This document shows positions 43,042 through 51,245 of a DNA stretch of 58,021 nucleotides, piece by piece. This stretch comes from an uncultured Flavihumibacter sp. (GTDB taxonomy: Bacteria; Bacteroidota; Bacteroidia; Chitinophagales; Chitinophagaceae). The DNA lies in the NCBI GenBank assembly GCA_946482545.1, contig CAMLRX010000008.1, forward strand, positions 1-58,021, in the 5' to 3' direction. The notes below the pieces were generated by a model that ran no database searches, was not told where the DNA came from, and saw only the letters and a list, made by a program, of their open reading frames with translations. The stretch's first letter is position 1, and each line of letters begins with the position of its first letter. The position numbers and the translations under genes are program-made.

Positions 43042-43060
43042 TATTAAGTTCTACATAATA
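43042..43060. promoter_or_regulatory. Palindromic operator site 2, at the regulator start codon
   Basis: TATTAAGTTCTACATAATA equals site 1 in 15 of 19 positions and keeps the GT-N3-AC core and the whole right arm. It ends on the first base of the regulator's ATG, so binding would repress its own gene. Confidence 0.75.
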
Positions 43061-43770
43061 TGAGCAAGACCTTATTAAACAGCCACTTCAAAAGCATTGA
43101 GACCAGCAGTCTGGTGGATAAAGTAGAAGCCAACCTGGTGGAACTCCTGCAGCAGCAGAAGCTGAAAGTGGGCGACAGCATTCCTAAAGAAATGGAACTG
43201 GCCGAAGCGCTTGGGGTGAGCCGCACTGTTGTACGGGAAGCCTTGCTGCGCTTACGTTTGATGGGACTTATAGCATCGAAGAAGAAGAAAGGCGCGGTGA
43301 TTACAAGTCCGGATATTTTCGGCATCCTTGGCAAAAGCATGCACCCGCATATTCTTGCGCCCGAAACATTAAAGGAAGTATTCGAGATAAGGCTCGTCCT
43401 GGAAATAGGTATGGCCGATTTCCTTTTTCACCGCATTACCAAAGCGGATATCGAGGAATTAAAACAGATTGTACAGAATGAACCGCCCGCCGCACAGGAC
43501 CATCTTTTTAATGTGCAACACGAAATCGCGTTCCACGGCAAGTTGTATGAAATCACCGGTAATGAAACGATGAAGAAATTCCAAAAGATGCTGTTGCCAG
43601 TTTTCGACTATGTACACAACAGTGGTTTGTTGAAAAAGCAGCCCTTACTGAAAACATTCGTATCGCATAAGGAGTTGGTGGAGTTGCTGGAAAATGGCAC
43701 GCCGGAGCTTTTCAGGAATGGCATGCGGAATCATTTGGAGAATCACTTTGTAAGGATATTTGAAGCCTGA
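43060..43770 (+). CDS. FadR/GntR-family transcriptional regulator of the sialic acid operon
   Basis: 236 residues. The N-terminal winged helix-turn-helix spans about 20-85 (IPKEMELAEALGVSRTVVREALLRLRLMGLIASKKKKGAVI). The C-terminal FCD ligand-binding domain follows, with EIRLVLEIGMADF near 112, and metal-binding His in EIAFHGKLYEITGN, FVSHKELVELL and RNHLENHF. It faces the susC gene and has a palindrome at each promoter, so it very probably represses both until a sialic acid metabolite binds, as NanR does in enterobacteria. Ligand is inferred. It converges on coaD with six bases between. Confidence 0.9.
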   Translation: MSKTLLNSHFKSIETSSLVDKVEANLVELLQQQKLKVGDSIPKEMELAEALGVSRTVVREALLRLRLMGLIASKKKKGAVITSPDIFGILGKSMHPHILAPETLKEVFEIRLVLEIGMADFLFHRITKADIEELKQIVQNEPPAAQDHLFNVQHEIAFHGKLYEITGNETMKKFQKMLLPVFDYVHNSGLLKKQPLLKTFVSHKELVELLENGTPELFRNGMRNHLENHFVRIFEA

Positions 43771-43776
43771 CAATTC

Positions 43777-44244
43777 CTACAAACTCTTCACTACAATCTC
43801 CGGTAAAAACGCCGAAGCATCTCCCCCGTTCCGCAATATATCGCGCACAATTGTAGAAGCAATAGAAGTGTATTTCGGTTCGCAGGTCAGGAAGATGGTC
43901 TCAATTTCAGGGTCCATCGCACGGTTGGCATCCGCGATGGTTTTTTCATATTCAAAATCGGCTACGTAACGGATCCCCCTTAGAATAAACCTTGCGCCGA
44001 TCGATTCACAGAAGTGAACGGTGAGCCCTGAATAGGAAGCCGCTTCCACTTTAGGTTCATCCGCGAAAATCTCTTTGATCCACAGCAACCTTTGTTCATC
44101 GGAGAACATGGGCGTTTTATTGGTATTCGTTCCTATTCCTACCACGATTTTATCGAACAGGTGCAGGGAACGACGGATCACATCCACGTGCCCCAGGGTG
44201 ATGGGATCGAATGTTCCGGGGAAGAGACAGATTCTTTGATTCAT
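43777..44244 (-). CDS. coaD: Phosphopantetheine adenylyltransferase
   Basis: 155 residues from MNQRICLFPGTFDPITLGHVDVI; the open frame before this Met runs into pyrB and is not used. The nucleotidyltransferase T/HxGH motif (TLGHVD) and the ISSTxxR-type SIASTIVRD near 127 are present. It makes dephospho-coenzyme A from 4'-phosphopantetheine and ATP. Seventeen bases after pyrB. Confidence 0.95.
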   Translation of the reverse strand: MNQRICLFPGTFDPITLGHVDVIRRSLHLFDKIVVGIGTNTNKTPMFSDEQRLLWIKEIFADEPKVEAASYSGLTVHFCESIGARFILRGIRYVADFEYEKTIADANRAMDPEIETIFLTCEPKYTSIASTIVRDILRNGGDASAFLPEIVVKSL

Positions 44245-44261
44245 ATAGCGGGGTTCAATCG

Positions 44262-45194
44262 TTACGATTCTGGGAGCTTTCCGGAGAGCAGGTACAGCAC
44301 CGCCATCCTGACGGCCACACCGTTCTCCACCTGTTGCAGGATGATCGACTGATCGCTGTCGGCCGCATCCGTTGAGAGTTCCACCCCACGGTTGATGGGC
44401 CCGGGGTGCATGATGGTTATTTTTTTGGAGAGACTGTCCAGCATTTTTTTGTTGATGCCGTAGGTAAGGCTGTATTCGCGCAGCGAAGAGAACAATACCT
44501 GGTTCTGCCTTTCCAGTTGGATGCGCAGTACGTTGGCCACATCGCACCATTCCAGCGCTTTCCTCACATCATATTCCACGCGCACGTTGAATGCTTCTTT
44601 CATGTAGGTGGGAATAAGTGTGGGCGGACCTGCCACCGTTACTTCGGCACCCATTTTCTGTAAGAGGTAAATATTGGAGAGCGCTACGCGCGAGTGCATG
44701 ATGTCACCTATAATGGCAACCTTTCTGCCTTCCAATCCACCAGTCGCTTCCTTGATGGAAAAGGCATCCAGCAAAGCCTGTGTGGGGTGTTCGTTGATGC
44801 CGTCGCCAGCATTCACAATGGCCGCCGGAATATGTTTGGCGAGAAAGTGTGGTGCCCCGCTGGCACTGTGGCGCATCACCACCATATCCACTTTCATCGA
44901 GAGGATATTGTTTACGGTATCGCGCAGTGTTTCTCCTTTGGAAACGGAGGAACCGCTGGCGGTAAAATTAATGGTATCGGCGCTGAGTCGTTTTTCAGCC
45001 AGTTCGAAAGATATCCTGGTGCGGGTGGAGTTCTCGTAGAATAAATTAACTATCGTCACGTCCCGGAGGGCCGGCACTTTCTTAATGGGTCGTTGTAATA
45101 CTTCTTTAAATTCTTCTGCCGTTGTGAGGATCTTTTCAATATCACTGCGGGTAAGATCCTTTATGCCCAATAGGTGTTTAGTTGATAGCTGCAT
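44262..45194 (-). CDS. pyrB: Aspartate carbamoyltransferase catalytic subunit
   Basis: 310 residues from MQLSTKHLLGI, with four more codons of open frame upstream. The carbamoyl-phosphate motif YENSTRTRISFE is near residue 53; other marks are HPTQALLDAFSI near 133, IIGDIMHSRVALSN near 158, and MHPGPINRGVE near 263. It catalyses the first committed step of pyrimidine synthesis. No pyrI regulatory gene is adjacent; length and motifs fit the B-type enzyme. It lies after pyrR in one leftward transcript. Confidence 0.95.
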   Translation of the reverse strand: MQLSTKHLLGIKDLTRSDIEKILTTAEEFKEVLQRPIKKVPALRDVTIVNLFYENSTRTRISFELAEKRLSADTINFTASGSSVSKGETLRDTVNNILSMKVDMVVMRHSASGAPHFLAKHIPAAIVNAGDGINEHPTQALLDAFSIKEATGGLEGRKVAIIGDIMHSRVALSNIYLLQKMGAEVTVAGPPTLIPTYMKEAFNVRVEYDVRKALEWCDVANVLRIQLERQNQVLFSSLREYSLTYGINKKMLDSLSKKITIMHPGPINRGVELSTDAADSDQSIILQQVENGVAVRMAVLYLLSGKLPES

Positions 45195-45242
45195 GGTAAG
45201 CCGCAAAATTACAGGTTAAAGGGAAATAAGCCAAGAAATCTG

Positions 45243-45770
45243 CTATTCGTCGAGTAGTACCACTTCTTCGCTGCCATCGCGTTCGTTCCACAGCACTTTT
45301 ACTTTCTGGGTGATAATACTGTCGATGGAGCGGCCGGTAAAGTCGGGCTGAATAGGCAACTGCCTGCTGAAGCGGCGGTCGATCAGCACACAAAGCGCGA
45401 TGCGGGCCGGTCGGCCATAATCGAGCAGGGCATCCATGGCGGAACGGATGGTTCTTCCCGTGTACAGCACATCATCCACGAGAATCACCGTTTTGTTTTC
45501 TATGGAGAAAGGAATTTCCGTTTTATTGGGAATATGCAGCTCTTTCCTGAAATCATCGCGGTAGAAGGTGATGTCCAGTTTGCCATAGGCTACTTTGTCT
45601 ACCCCTTTCATTGTTTTCAGGTGTTGCACGATCCTGTCGGAGAAGAATACGCCCCTGGGTTGCATGCCGATGATGACGGTATCCGTCAGTGCGGGGTGGT
45701 TCTCCAGTATCTGGTGACTGAGCCTTTGAATGGTTAAACCGAGCTGTTGTGAATTGATAATCTGCTTCAT
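45243..45770 (-). CDS. pyrR: PyrR-type uracil phosphoribosyltransferase / pyrimidine regulator
   Basis: 175 residues from MKQIINSQQLGL; the 51-codon extension before it is not family-like. The PRPP-binding loop VILVDDVLYTGRTIRSAMDAL is near residue 98. PyrR proteins salvage uracil and, in Firmicutes, bind pyr mRNA to cause attenuation. The 82 bases upstream here hold only the terminator of the previous gene and no PyrR-binding loop, so RNA control is not supported locally. Followed by pyrB after 48 bases. Confidence 0.93.
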   Translation of the reverse strand: MKQIINSQQLGLTIQRLSHQILENHPALTDTVIIGMQPRGVFFSDRIVQHLKTMKGVDKVAYGKLDITFYRDDFRKELHIPNKTEIPFSIENKTVILVDDVLYTGRTIRSAMDALLDYGRPARIALCVLIDRRFSRQLPIQPDFTGRSIDSIITQKVKVLWNERDGSEEVVLLDE

Positions 45771-45789
45771 AAACGCAGTAAAGTTAAAA

Positions 45790-45830
45790 ATTTTAAGGTT
45801 CGGAAAAGCATGTGCCTTCCGAACCTTAAA
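45790..45830 (-). terminator. Intrinsic terminator of pruA
   Basis: AAGGTTCGGAA (45795-45805) pairs with TTCCGAACCTT (45817-45827), 11 bp. On the minus strand it runs into TAAAATTTTTAAC, which ends the dehydrogenase transcript before pyrR. Confidence 0.75.
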
Positions 45831-45852
45831 ACCAATGTAATTGCTGTTCGAA

Positions 45853-47484
45853 TTAGTCTTCGGCCAGGAAAGGATATTTGTAATCCGTAGGCGGATTAAA
45901 TGTTTCCTTAATGGTTCTTGCACTGAGCCAGCGGTACAGATTCAGCATACTTCCCGCCTTATCATTGGTGCCGGATGCGCGTGCGCCGCCGAAAGGCTGC
46001 TGTCCTACTACCGCGCCGGTGGGTTTATCGTTGATGTAGAAGTTCCCAGCCGCGTTGCGAAGCCTTGCAGTAGCCAGGGCCACCGCTTCCCTGTCGGTAG
46101 CGATGATGGAACCGGTAAGCGCGTAAGGTGAAGTGGCATCCACCAGGTCGAGTGCGCGCTCAAACTGATCGGCATCGTACACATAAATGGTGAGCACGGG
46201 TCCGAAGAGCTCTTCGCACATGGTCACGTATCTGGGATCGGTGGTTTCGATAACGGTAGGCTCAATGAAATAACCCACAGACTTATCACAGTTACCACCC
46301 ACGAGTATCTTCGCTTTCCGGTCTTTCTTCGCGTTGTCGATGTATTTCTTTAGCTTATCGAAACTTTTCTGGTCAATCACCGCGTTGATGAAGTTGGAGA
46401 AGTCTTCTGTGGAGCCCATTTTCATGGAGTTCACCTGGTCGATGAGTTTCTTCTTCACCTGCTCCGCGATATTGGAAGGAATATAAGCGCGGGAAGCCGC
46501 GGAACATTTTTGTCCCTGGAACTCGAAAGCGCCACGGGCCAGTGCGGTGGCCACTACCGCTGGATCTGCGGAAGAATGGGCGATCACGAAATCTTTTCCG
46601 CCGGTTTCACCTACAATGCGGGGATAGGTTTTGTATTTGGAAATATTTTCTCCGATGGTGGCCCACATCTGATTGAATACACCGGTGGAACCGGTAAAAT
46701 GCACACCAGCGAAATCGGGATGTGTGAAGCATACTTTCCCGAGTGTGGGTCCATCCACATAAATGAGGTTGATTACGCCATCGGGCAAACCTGCTTCCTG
46801 GAGGATGCGCATGAACATCTGGGCGGAATACACCTGTGTGTTGGCGGGTTTCCATACCACCGTATTGCCGCAAAGCGCAGCGGAAGTGGGTAGGTTACCA
46901 CCGATTGCGGTGAAGTTAAAAGGTGTAATGGCCAGCACAAATCCTTCCAGCGGACGGTATTCGAGCCTGTTGTGCATACCCGGCGCGCTGATAGGCTGCT
47001 GAGCATATATTTCGCGGAGGAAATGAACGTTGAAACGGAGGAAGTCAATCAGTTCACAGGCACTGTCTATCTCGGCCTGGTAAGCGTTTTTGCTTTGCCC
47101 TAACATGGTGGTACCGTTCATGTGGAAACGGTATTTGGTTGCGATGAGGTCAGCCGCTTTCAGGAAGATACCGGCGCGTTCTTCAAAAGGCATATCGGCC
47201 CAGGCTTGTTTGGCCTTCAAAGCCGCGTCTATCGCCTGTTTCACATGCTTCTCCTCTCCTGCATGGAAATAACCCAGTACATGTGCTTTTTCGTGCGGGG
47301 GATGGATGGCTATCTTATTGCCCGTTCTGATGGATTTTCCCCCGATGTACATGGGGATATCGATGGGCTTCTTCTTCAGTTCCGCGAGTGTTTTCTGTAA
47401 AGCGGCCCTTTCGGGTGTTCCGGGGGCGTAAGACAGTACCGGTTCGTTTACCGGCATGGGATAGTTGAAATTTCCAAAGTGCAT
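45853..47484 (-). CDS. pruA: L-glutamate gamma-semialdehyde (1-pyrroline-5-carboxylate) dehydrogenase
   Basis: 543 residues from the ATG at 47484; a TTG two codons earlier is less likely. An aldehyde dehydrogenase with TPFNFTAIGGNLP near 185, the catalytic Glu in VGETGGKDFVIAHS near 285, and the catalytic Cys in FQGQKCSAASRAY near 320. The N-terminal part (VNEPVLSYAPGTPER) is that of P5C dehydrogenases of the mitochondrial-like group. It oxidises glutamate semialdehyde, from proline or ornithine, to glutamate with NAD. PutA's proline dehydrogenase domain is not fused. Confidence 0.94.
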   Translation of the reverse strand: MHFGNFNYPMPVNEPVLSYAPGTPERAALQKTLAELKKKPIDIPMYIGGKSIRTGNKIAIHPPHEKAHVLGYFHAGEEKHVKQAIDAALKAKQAWADMPFEERAGIFLKAADLIATKYRFHMNGTTMLGQSKNAYQAEIDSACELIDFLRFNVHFLREIYAQQPISAPGMHNRLEYRPLEGFVLAITPFNFTAIGGNLPTSAALCGNTVVWKPANTQVYSAQMFMRILQEAGLPDGVINLIYVDGPTLGKVCFTHPDFAGVHFTGSTGVFNQMWATIGENISKYKTYPRIVGETGGKDFVIAHSSADPAVVATALARGAFEFQGQKCSAASRAYIPSNIAEQVKKKLIDQVNSMKMGSTEDFSNFINAVIDQKSFDKLKKYIDNAKKDRKAKILVGGNCDKSVGYFIEPTVIETTDPRYVTMCEELFGPVLTIYVYDADQFERALDLVDATSPYALTGSIIATDREAVALATARLRNAAGNFYINDKPTGAVVGQQPFGGARASGTNDKAGSMLNLYRWLSARTIKETFNPPTDYKYPFLAED

Positions 47485-47506
47485 GGTCAATTGGATTATG
47501 GTGTTT

Positions 47507-48602
47507 TTAGGTAGTTTCTGTTTCTTTCGCGCTCATGAGCCAGGCTTTGATGAAGCCGTCCAGTTCGCCGTCCATCACGGGGCCCACGTTGCCTACTTCA
47601 TAATCGGTTCTGTGGTCCTTGATCATTTTATAGGGATGGAACACGTAAGAACGTATTTGCGATCCCCATTCAATTTTCTGCTTGGTGCTGTTGGTGGCGT
47701 TCTTCATTTCTTCCCGCTTGCGGAGTTCTTCCTCATACAAACGGCTCTTCAACATCTTGAGGGCTTTCTCACGGTTGGCGCCCTGGGTACGATCCTGCTG
47801 GCATTCCACAATAATTCCCGAGGGAATATGTTTCAAACGCACGGCCGTTTCCACTTTATTTACGTTTTGTCCGCCCTTACCACCACTGCGGTAGAATTCC
47901 CATTCAAGGTCGGCCGGACTCACTTCAATTTCGATGGAATCATCTACCAACGGATAGGCGAATACGCTTGCGAAAGAGGTGTGCCTGCGGGCGTTGGAAT
48001 CGAAGGGTGAAATACGTACCAGACGGTGTACACCACTTTCTCCTTTCAGAAATCCATAAGAGAAAGGGCCATCGAACTGCAGTGTAGCCGATTTGATACC
48101 GGCACCGTCACCCCATTGCACATCAAGTTCACTCACGGTCCAACCCTGCTTTTCGCCGTACATGCGGTACATGCGCATCAGCATTTCGGCCCAGTCCTGG
48201 CTTTCCGTTCCACCTGCACCACTGTTGATTTCCAGCACGGCGGGCATTTCATCTTCAGGCTGGTTCAGCGTACTTTTGAATTCCGCTTCTTCAATGCTTT
48301 TAAGGGCCTTATCGTAGGCTTGTTTCACATCTTCTTCGGTCCCCTCTCCTTCTTTCCAGAATTCAAACAAGACGGCGAAATCTTCCACATCCGTGTGCAC
48401 CTGTTCATACAACTGCACCCAGAATTCATCCAGTTTGATCTGTTTTACAATGGCAGTGGCGCGCTTGTTGTCATCCCAGAAACCGGGAGATAAGGTCAGT
48501 TGCTTATCCTGTGCTATTTTTTCCTGACGGTTAGCGACGTCAAAGAAACCTCCTCAGAACCAGGAGGCGGTCCCTCATATCTTTTAAATGCTCTTGTGTC
48601 AT
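47507..48602 (-). CDS. prfB: Peptide chain release factor 2, with programmed +1 frameshift
   Basis: It ends translation at UGA and UAA. The start is ATG 48602-48600. The first 20 codons ([20 protein letters not shown]) run into a UGA at 48542-48540. A +1 shift at CUU UGA C continues as [14 protein letters not shown] and reads through to the stop at 47507, giving 364 residues, the usual RF2 length. The classical signal is complete: AGGAGG (48554-48549) three bases before CUU, then UGA followed by C. Further marks are the stop-codon-reading SPF motif ([12 protein letters not shown]) and GGQ in [14 protein letters not shown] box TACCTTCG lies six bases before the ATG. Confidence 0.95.
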
Positions 48603-48737
48603 AGTTTGCGAAGGTAAGGCGATTTTATATTTGAAGCGTCTATTTTGAACGAAAGCGGCTATTCGATGGAAGATTCACGTTTCTTTGTATATGAATGCAT
48701 TACGCAAACGTTTCACCAATTAAAATTTTCAAAGGAT

Positions 48738-49760
48738 ATGACCATAGACCTCCGCTCCGACACCTTCACCCAACCTACCAAAGGAATGCTGGAAGCCATG
48801 ATGAATGCCCGTACCGGCGATGATGTTTTCGGCGAGGATCCTACCGTGAACGAACTGGAACACCGCATGGCCGGCCTTTTCGGGATGGAAGCGGCATTGT
48901 ATTGCCCCACCGGCACCATGAGCAACCAGGTCGCTATTAAAGTGCATACCCAACCCGGAGATGAAGTGATCTGCGAACAGAACGCCCACATTTATATTTA
49001 TGAAGGTGGTGGCATAGCCCTGAATTCCGGTGCGCAGGTGCGGGCGCTCCCCGGAAAAAACGGTCTTATTTCTGCCGATGCCGTGGAAGCCGCCATCAAC
49101 CCAGACGATGTACATAAAGCACGTACTTCGCTGGTTGCGCTGGAAAACACTTCCAACAGGGGCGGCGGCACCTGCTATGCCTGGGAGACTATCGAAAGTG
49201 TTTCGGCTGTTTGTAAAACGCACGGACTCTCTTTTCACCTCGATGGGGCCAGGCTTTTTAATGCACTGGTAAAAACGGGGCAGAAGCCTGAAATGTATGG
49301 AAAGGTATTCAACAGTATTTCTGTTTGCCTGAACAAAGGACTGGGATGCCCGATGGGGAGCGTTCTCCTGGGTAATGCAGCGTTTATTAAACAGGCCCGG
49401 CGCATCCGGAAAGTGTTTGGCGGCGGAATGCGTCAGGCCGGGTATATGGCAGCAGCAGGGTTGTATGCGCTGGGACATCATGTCGAAAGATTGGCGGAAG
49501 ATCATGTGCACGCATGTAGGCTGGCGGAGGCGTGGAAGTCAAAATCATTTGTGAAAGAATTTGAGATACCTGAAACTAATATTTTGATTTTCAGTGTAAA
49601 AGATGGGTTGTCTCCAAATATAATTATAGAACTGTTGAATAATAAAGGTATTCGCTGCATGGCGATCTCTCCAACACAGATCAGGATGGTGACGCACCTT
49701 GATGTTTCAGGTGAGATGGTAGATTATTGCTGTGAAGTAATTGAAGCGCTAAGTATATAG
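48738..49760 (+). CDS. Low-specificity L-threonine aldolase family protein
   Basis: 340 residues from [13 protein letters not shown]; 31 upstream codons of open frame are not part of the family. A fold-type I PLP enzyme that splits threonine or allo-threonine to glycine and acetaldehyde. Motifs: [11 protein letters not shown] at the start, [15 protein letters not shown] near 28, [12 protein letters not shown] near 55, [10 protein letters not shown] near 167 and the PLP lysine K200 in [12 protein letters not shown]. Cytoplasmic. Converges on tilS. Confidence 0.93.
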   Translation: MTIDLRSDTFTQPTKGMLEAMMNARTGDDVFGEDPTVNELEHRMAGLFGMEAALYCPTGTMSNQVAIKVHTQPGDEVICEQNAHIYIYEGGGIALNSGAQVRALPGKNGLISADAVEAAINPDDVHKARTSLVALENTSNRGGGTCYAWETIESVSAVCKTHGLSFHLDGARLFNALVKTGQKPEMYGKVFNSISVCLNKGLGCPMGSVLLGNAAFIKQARRIRKVFGGGMRQAGYMAAAGLYALGHHVERLAEDHVHACRLAEAWKSKSFVKEFEIPETNILIFSVKDGLSPNIIIELLNNKGIRCMAISPTQIRMVTHLDVSGEMVDYCCEVIEALSI

Positions 49761-49775
49761 ATACAGCCTGTAATG

Positions 49776-51104
49776 TTATTCTGCTTTGAAAAACTTCAGC
49801 TCCAGCATTGAAGCCGTGCTTTCTTTTATTCTGAAACGTTCGTCAATCCGGTAACCAATTACCCAGGCAATGCGGCCCGCGGATTCAAGTACGTATATGC
49901 GTTCCTTTTGATGCACGGGTATTTTCAGATCGATAAGGAACCGGCTGATTTTCTTCTTTTTCTTCATCCCCAACGGATAAAAATAATCTCCGGTTTTCCA
50001 GGGACGGACAATGAGGGGATAACTGATTTCATTCCTATTCAACTGTGCAGCAGTTGCTTCCTGCTGCGGTTGCCAGTTATCAGCTTTGCTCCTGGTTTCT
50101 ATAGAAAATGTACCCACGGCAAAATCTACCTGCCGCTCCCCTTCTTCCACTACAACGATACCTTCCGGACGCGGTTTAACTTCCGTAATCACCAACCAGT
50201 TCCGGTGCCGGATGATCCGGTGGCTGGAAGATTGCACCTGCCTGCCCGATTGCGCATCCAGTAACCGCAGTACTTCAGGTACCTGTGCCGCCGAAAAACC
50301 ATAAGGCTTCAGCAGTTCATAAGTGATGGTATGCAACCCGGGCTGCTTTGCCAGCAGTAATACCGGGATGCCTTTGGGTTGAATAAGTTTCTTTCGGAGT
50401 TTTTCAATGTAAACCGAATACAGTTCATGCGTGTCCCTGAAGCGATGGATGTTTCCCAGTAAGTTCTGTTCCACCTGCGGATAGACTTCTTTCAATAAAG
50501 GAAGTACCGCATGGCGAAAATAGTTCCGTGTATATTTATCGGAGAGGTTGGAAGAATCTTCTACGTAAGCAATGTTGTGCTGTTTTGCGTATTCAAGCAA
50601 TTCGGCTTTCCTGGCGAACAACAAAGGGCGTAACAACTTTTGCTGGCGCGGTTCCATGCCACAAAGTCCGTTCAATCCCGTTCCCCGGAAGAACTGCATC
50701 AGCAGCGTCTCTATATTATCATCCGCATGGTGTGCGGTGAGTATAATATCAGCAACCGGTTCTGTTCCCTGTGTAAGGCTGTTGAACCAGCCATAACGCA
50801 GGTCCCGTGCAAGTTCCTGGATTCCTTTTCCAGAAGCTTCCGCCAGTTGTATGGTATCAAAATGTTGTACAAGCAACGGCACCCCGAGTTCACTGGACAA
50901 AGCACGCACAAACGTTTCATCCCGTTCACTTTCTTCCCCACGCAATTGGAAATTGCAATGCGCAAGCGTAACCTGATAACGGGCTTCCACACAAAAACGG
51001 GCGAGCAATACCGAATCCACGCCACCACTAACGGCAACGAGCAGCCGTTCATGGGGATGAATCAGTTTTTTATCCTTGATGTATTGTTTGAATAATGGAA
51101 GCAT
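49776..51104 (-). CDS. tilS: tRNA(Ile)-lysidine synthetase
   Basis: 442 residues. The N-type ATP pyrophosphatase P-loop SGGVDSVLLARF is near 26. HCNFQLRGEESERDE near 49, HHADDNIETLLMQFFRGTG near 124 and YVEDSSNLSDKYTRNYFRH near 175 follow, with a C-terminal TilS domain. It changes C34 of the CAU tRNA to lysidine so that it reads AUA, and is essential. The start lies a few bases before the 130-base inverted repeat. Confidence 0.95.
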   Translation of the reverse strand: MLPLFKQYIKDKKLIHPHERLLVAVSGGVDSVLLARFCVEARYQVTLAHCNFQLRGEESERDETFVRALSSELGVPLLVQHFDTIQLAEASGKGIQELARDLRYGWFNSLTQGTEPVADIILTAHHADDNIETLLMQFFRGTGLNGLCGMEPRQQKLLRPLLFARKAELLEYAKQHNIAYVEDSSNLSDKYTRNYFRHAVLPLLKEVYPQVEQNLLGNIHRFRDTHELYSVYIEKLRKKLIQPKGIPVLLLAKQPGLHTITYELLKPYGFSAAQVPEVLRLLDAQSGRQVQSSSHRIIRHRNWLVITEVKPRPEGIVVVEEGERQVDFAVGTFSIETRSKADNWQPQQEATAAQLNRNEISYPLIVRPWKTGDYFYPLGMKKKKKISRFLIDLKIPVHQKERIYVLESAGRIAWVIGYRIDERFRIKESTASMLELKFFKAE

Positions 51105-51110
51105 GAAATA

Positions 51111-51240
51111 ATTTTGAATGATGAATTTTGGATGTTGAATTTTGAATGGAGCGACAACATGCTGGCTATTGCGTTTGCGGTCCTAAACCTCAGAACAGCC
51201 ATCCCCCCACATCCAACATTCAAAATCCATCATTCAAAAT
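51111..51240. repeat. 130-base imperfect inverted repeat
   Basis: The arm 51111-51141 and the complement of 51210-51240 agree in 27 of 31 positions, both beginning ATTTTGAATGATG and built on a loose GAATTTTGNATG repeat. It fills the gap between the glnS and tilS genes, which point the same way. Probably a dispersed Bacteroidota intergenic element; no coding content. Confidence 0.7.
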
Positions 51241-51245
51241 TCCTA

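Noticed and set aside
45771..45852. PyrR-binding attenuator before pyrR
   Set aside because: The only hairpin there is the terminator of pruA; no conserved PyrR-binding loop was found.
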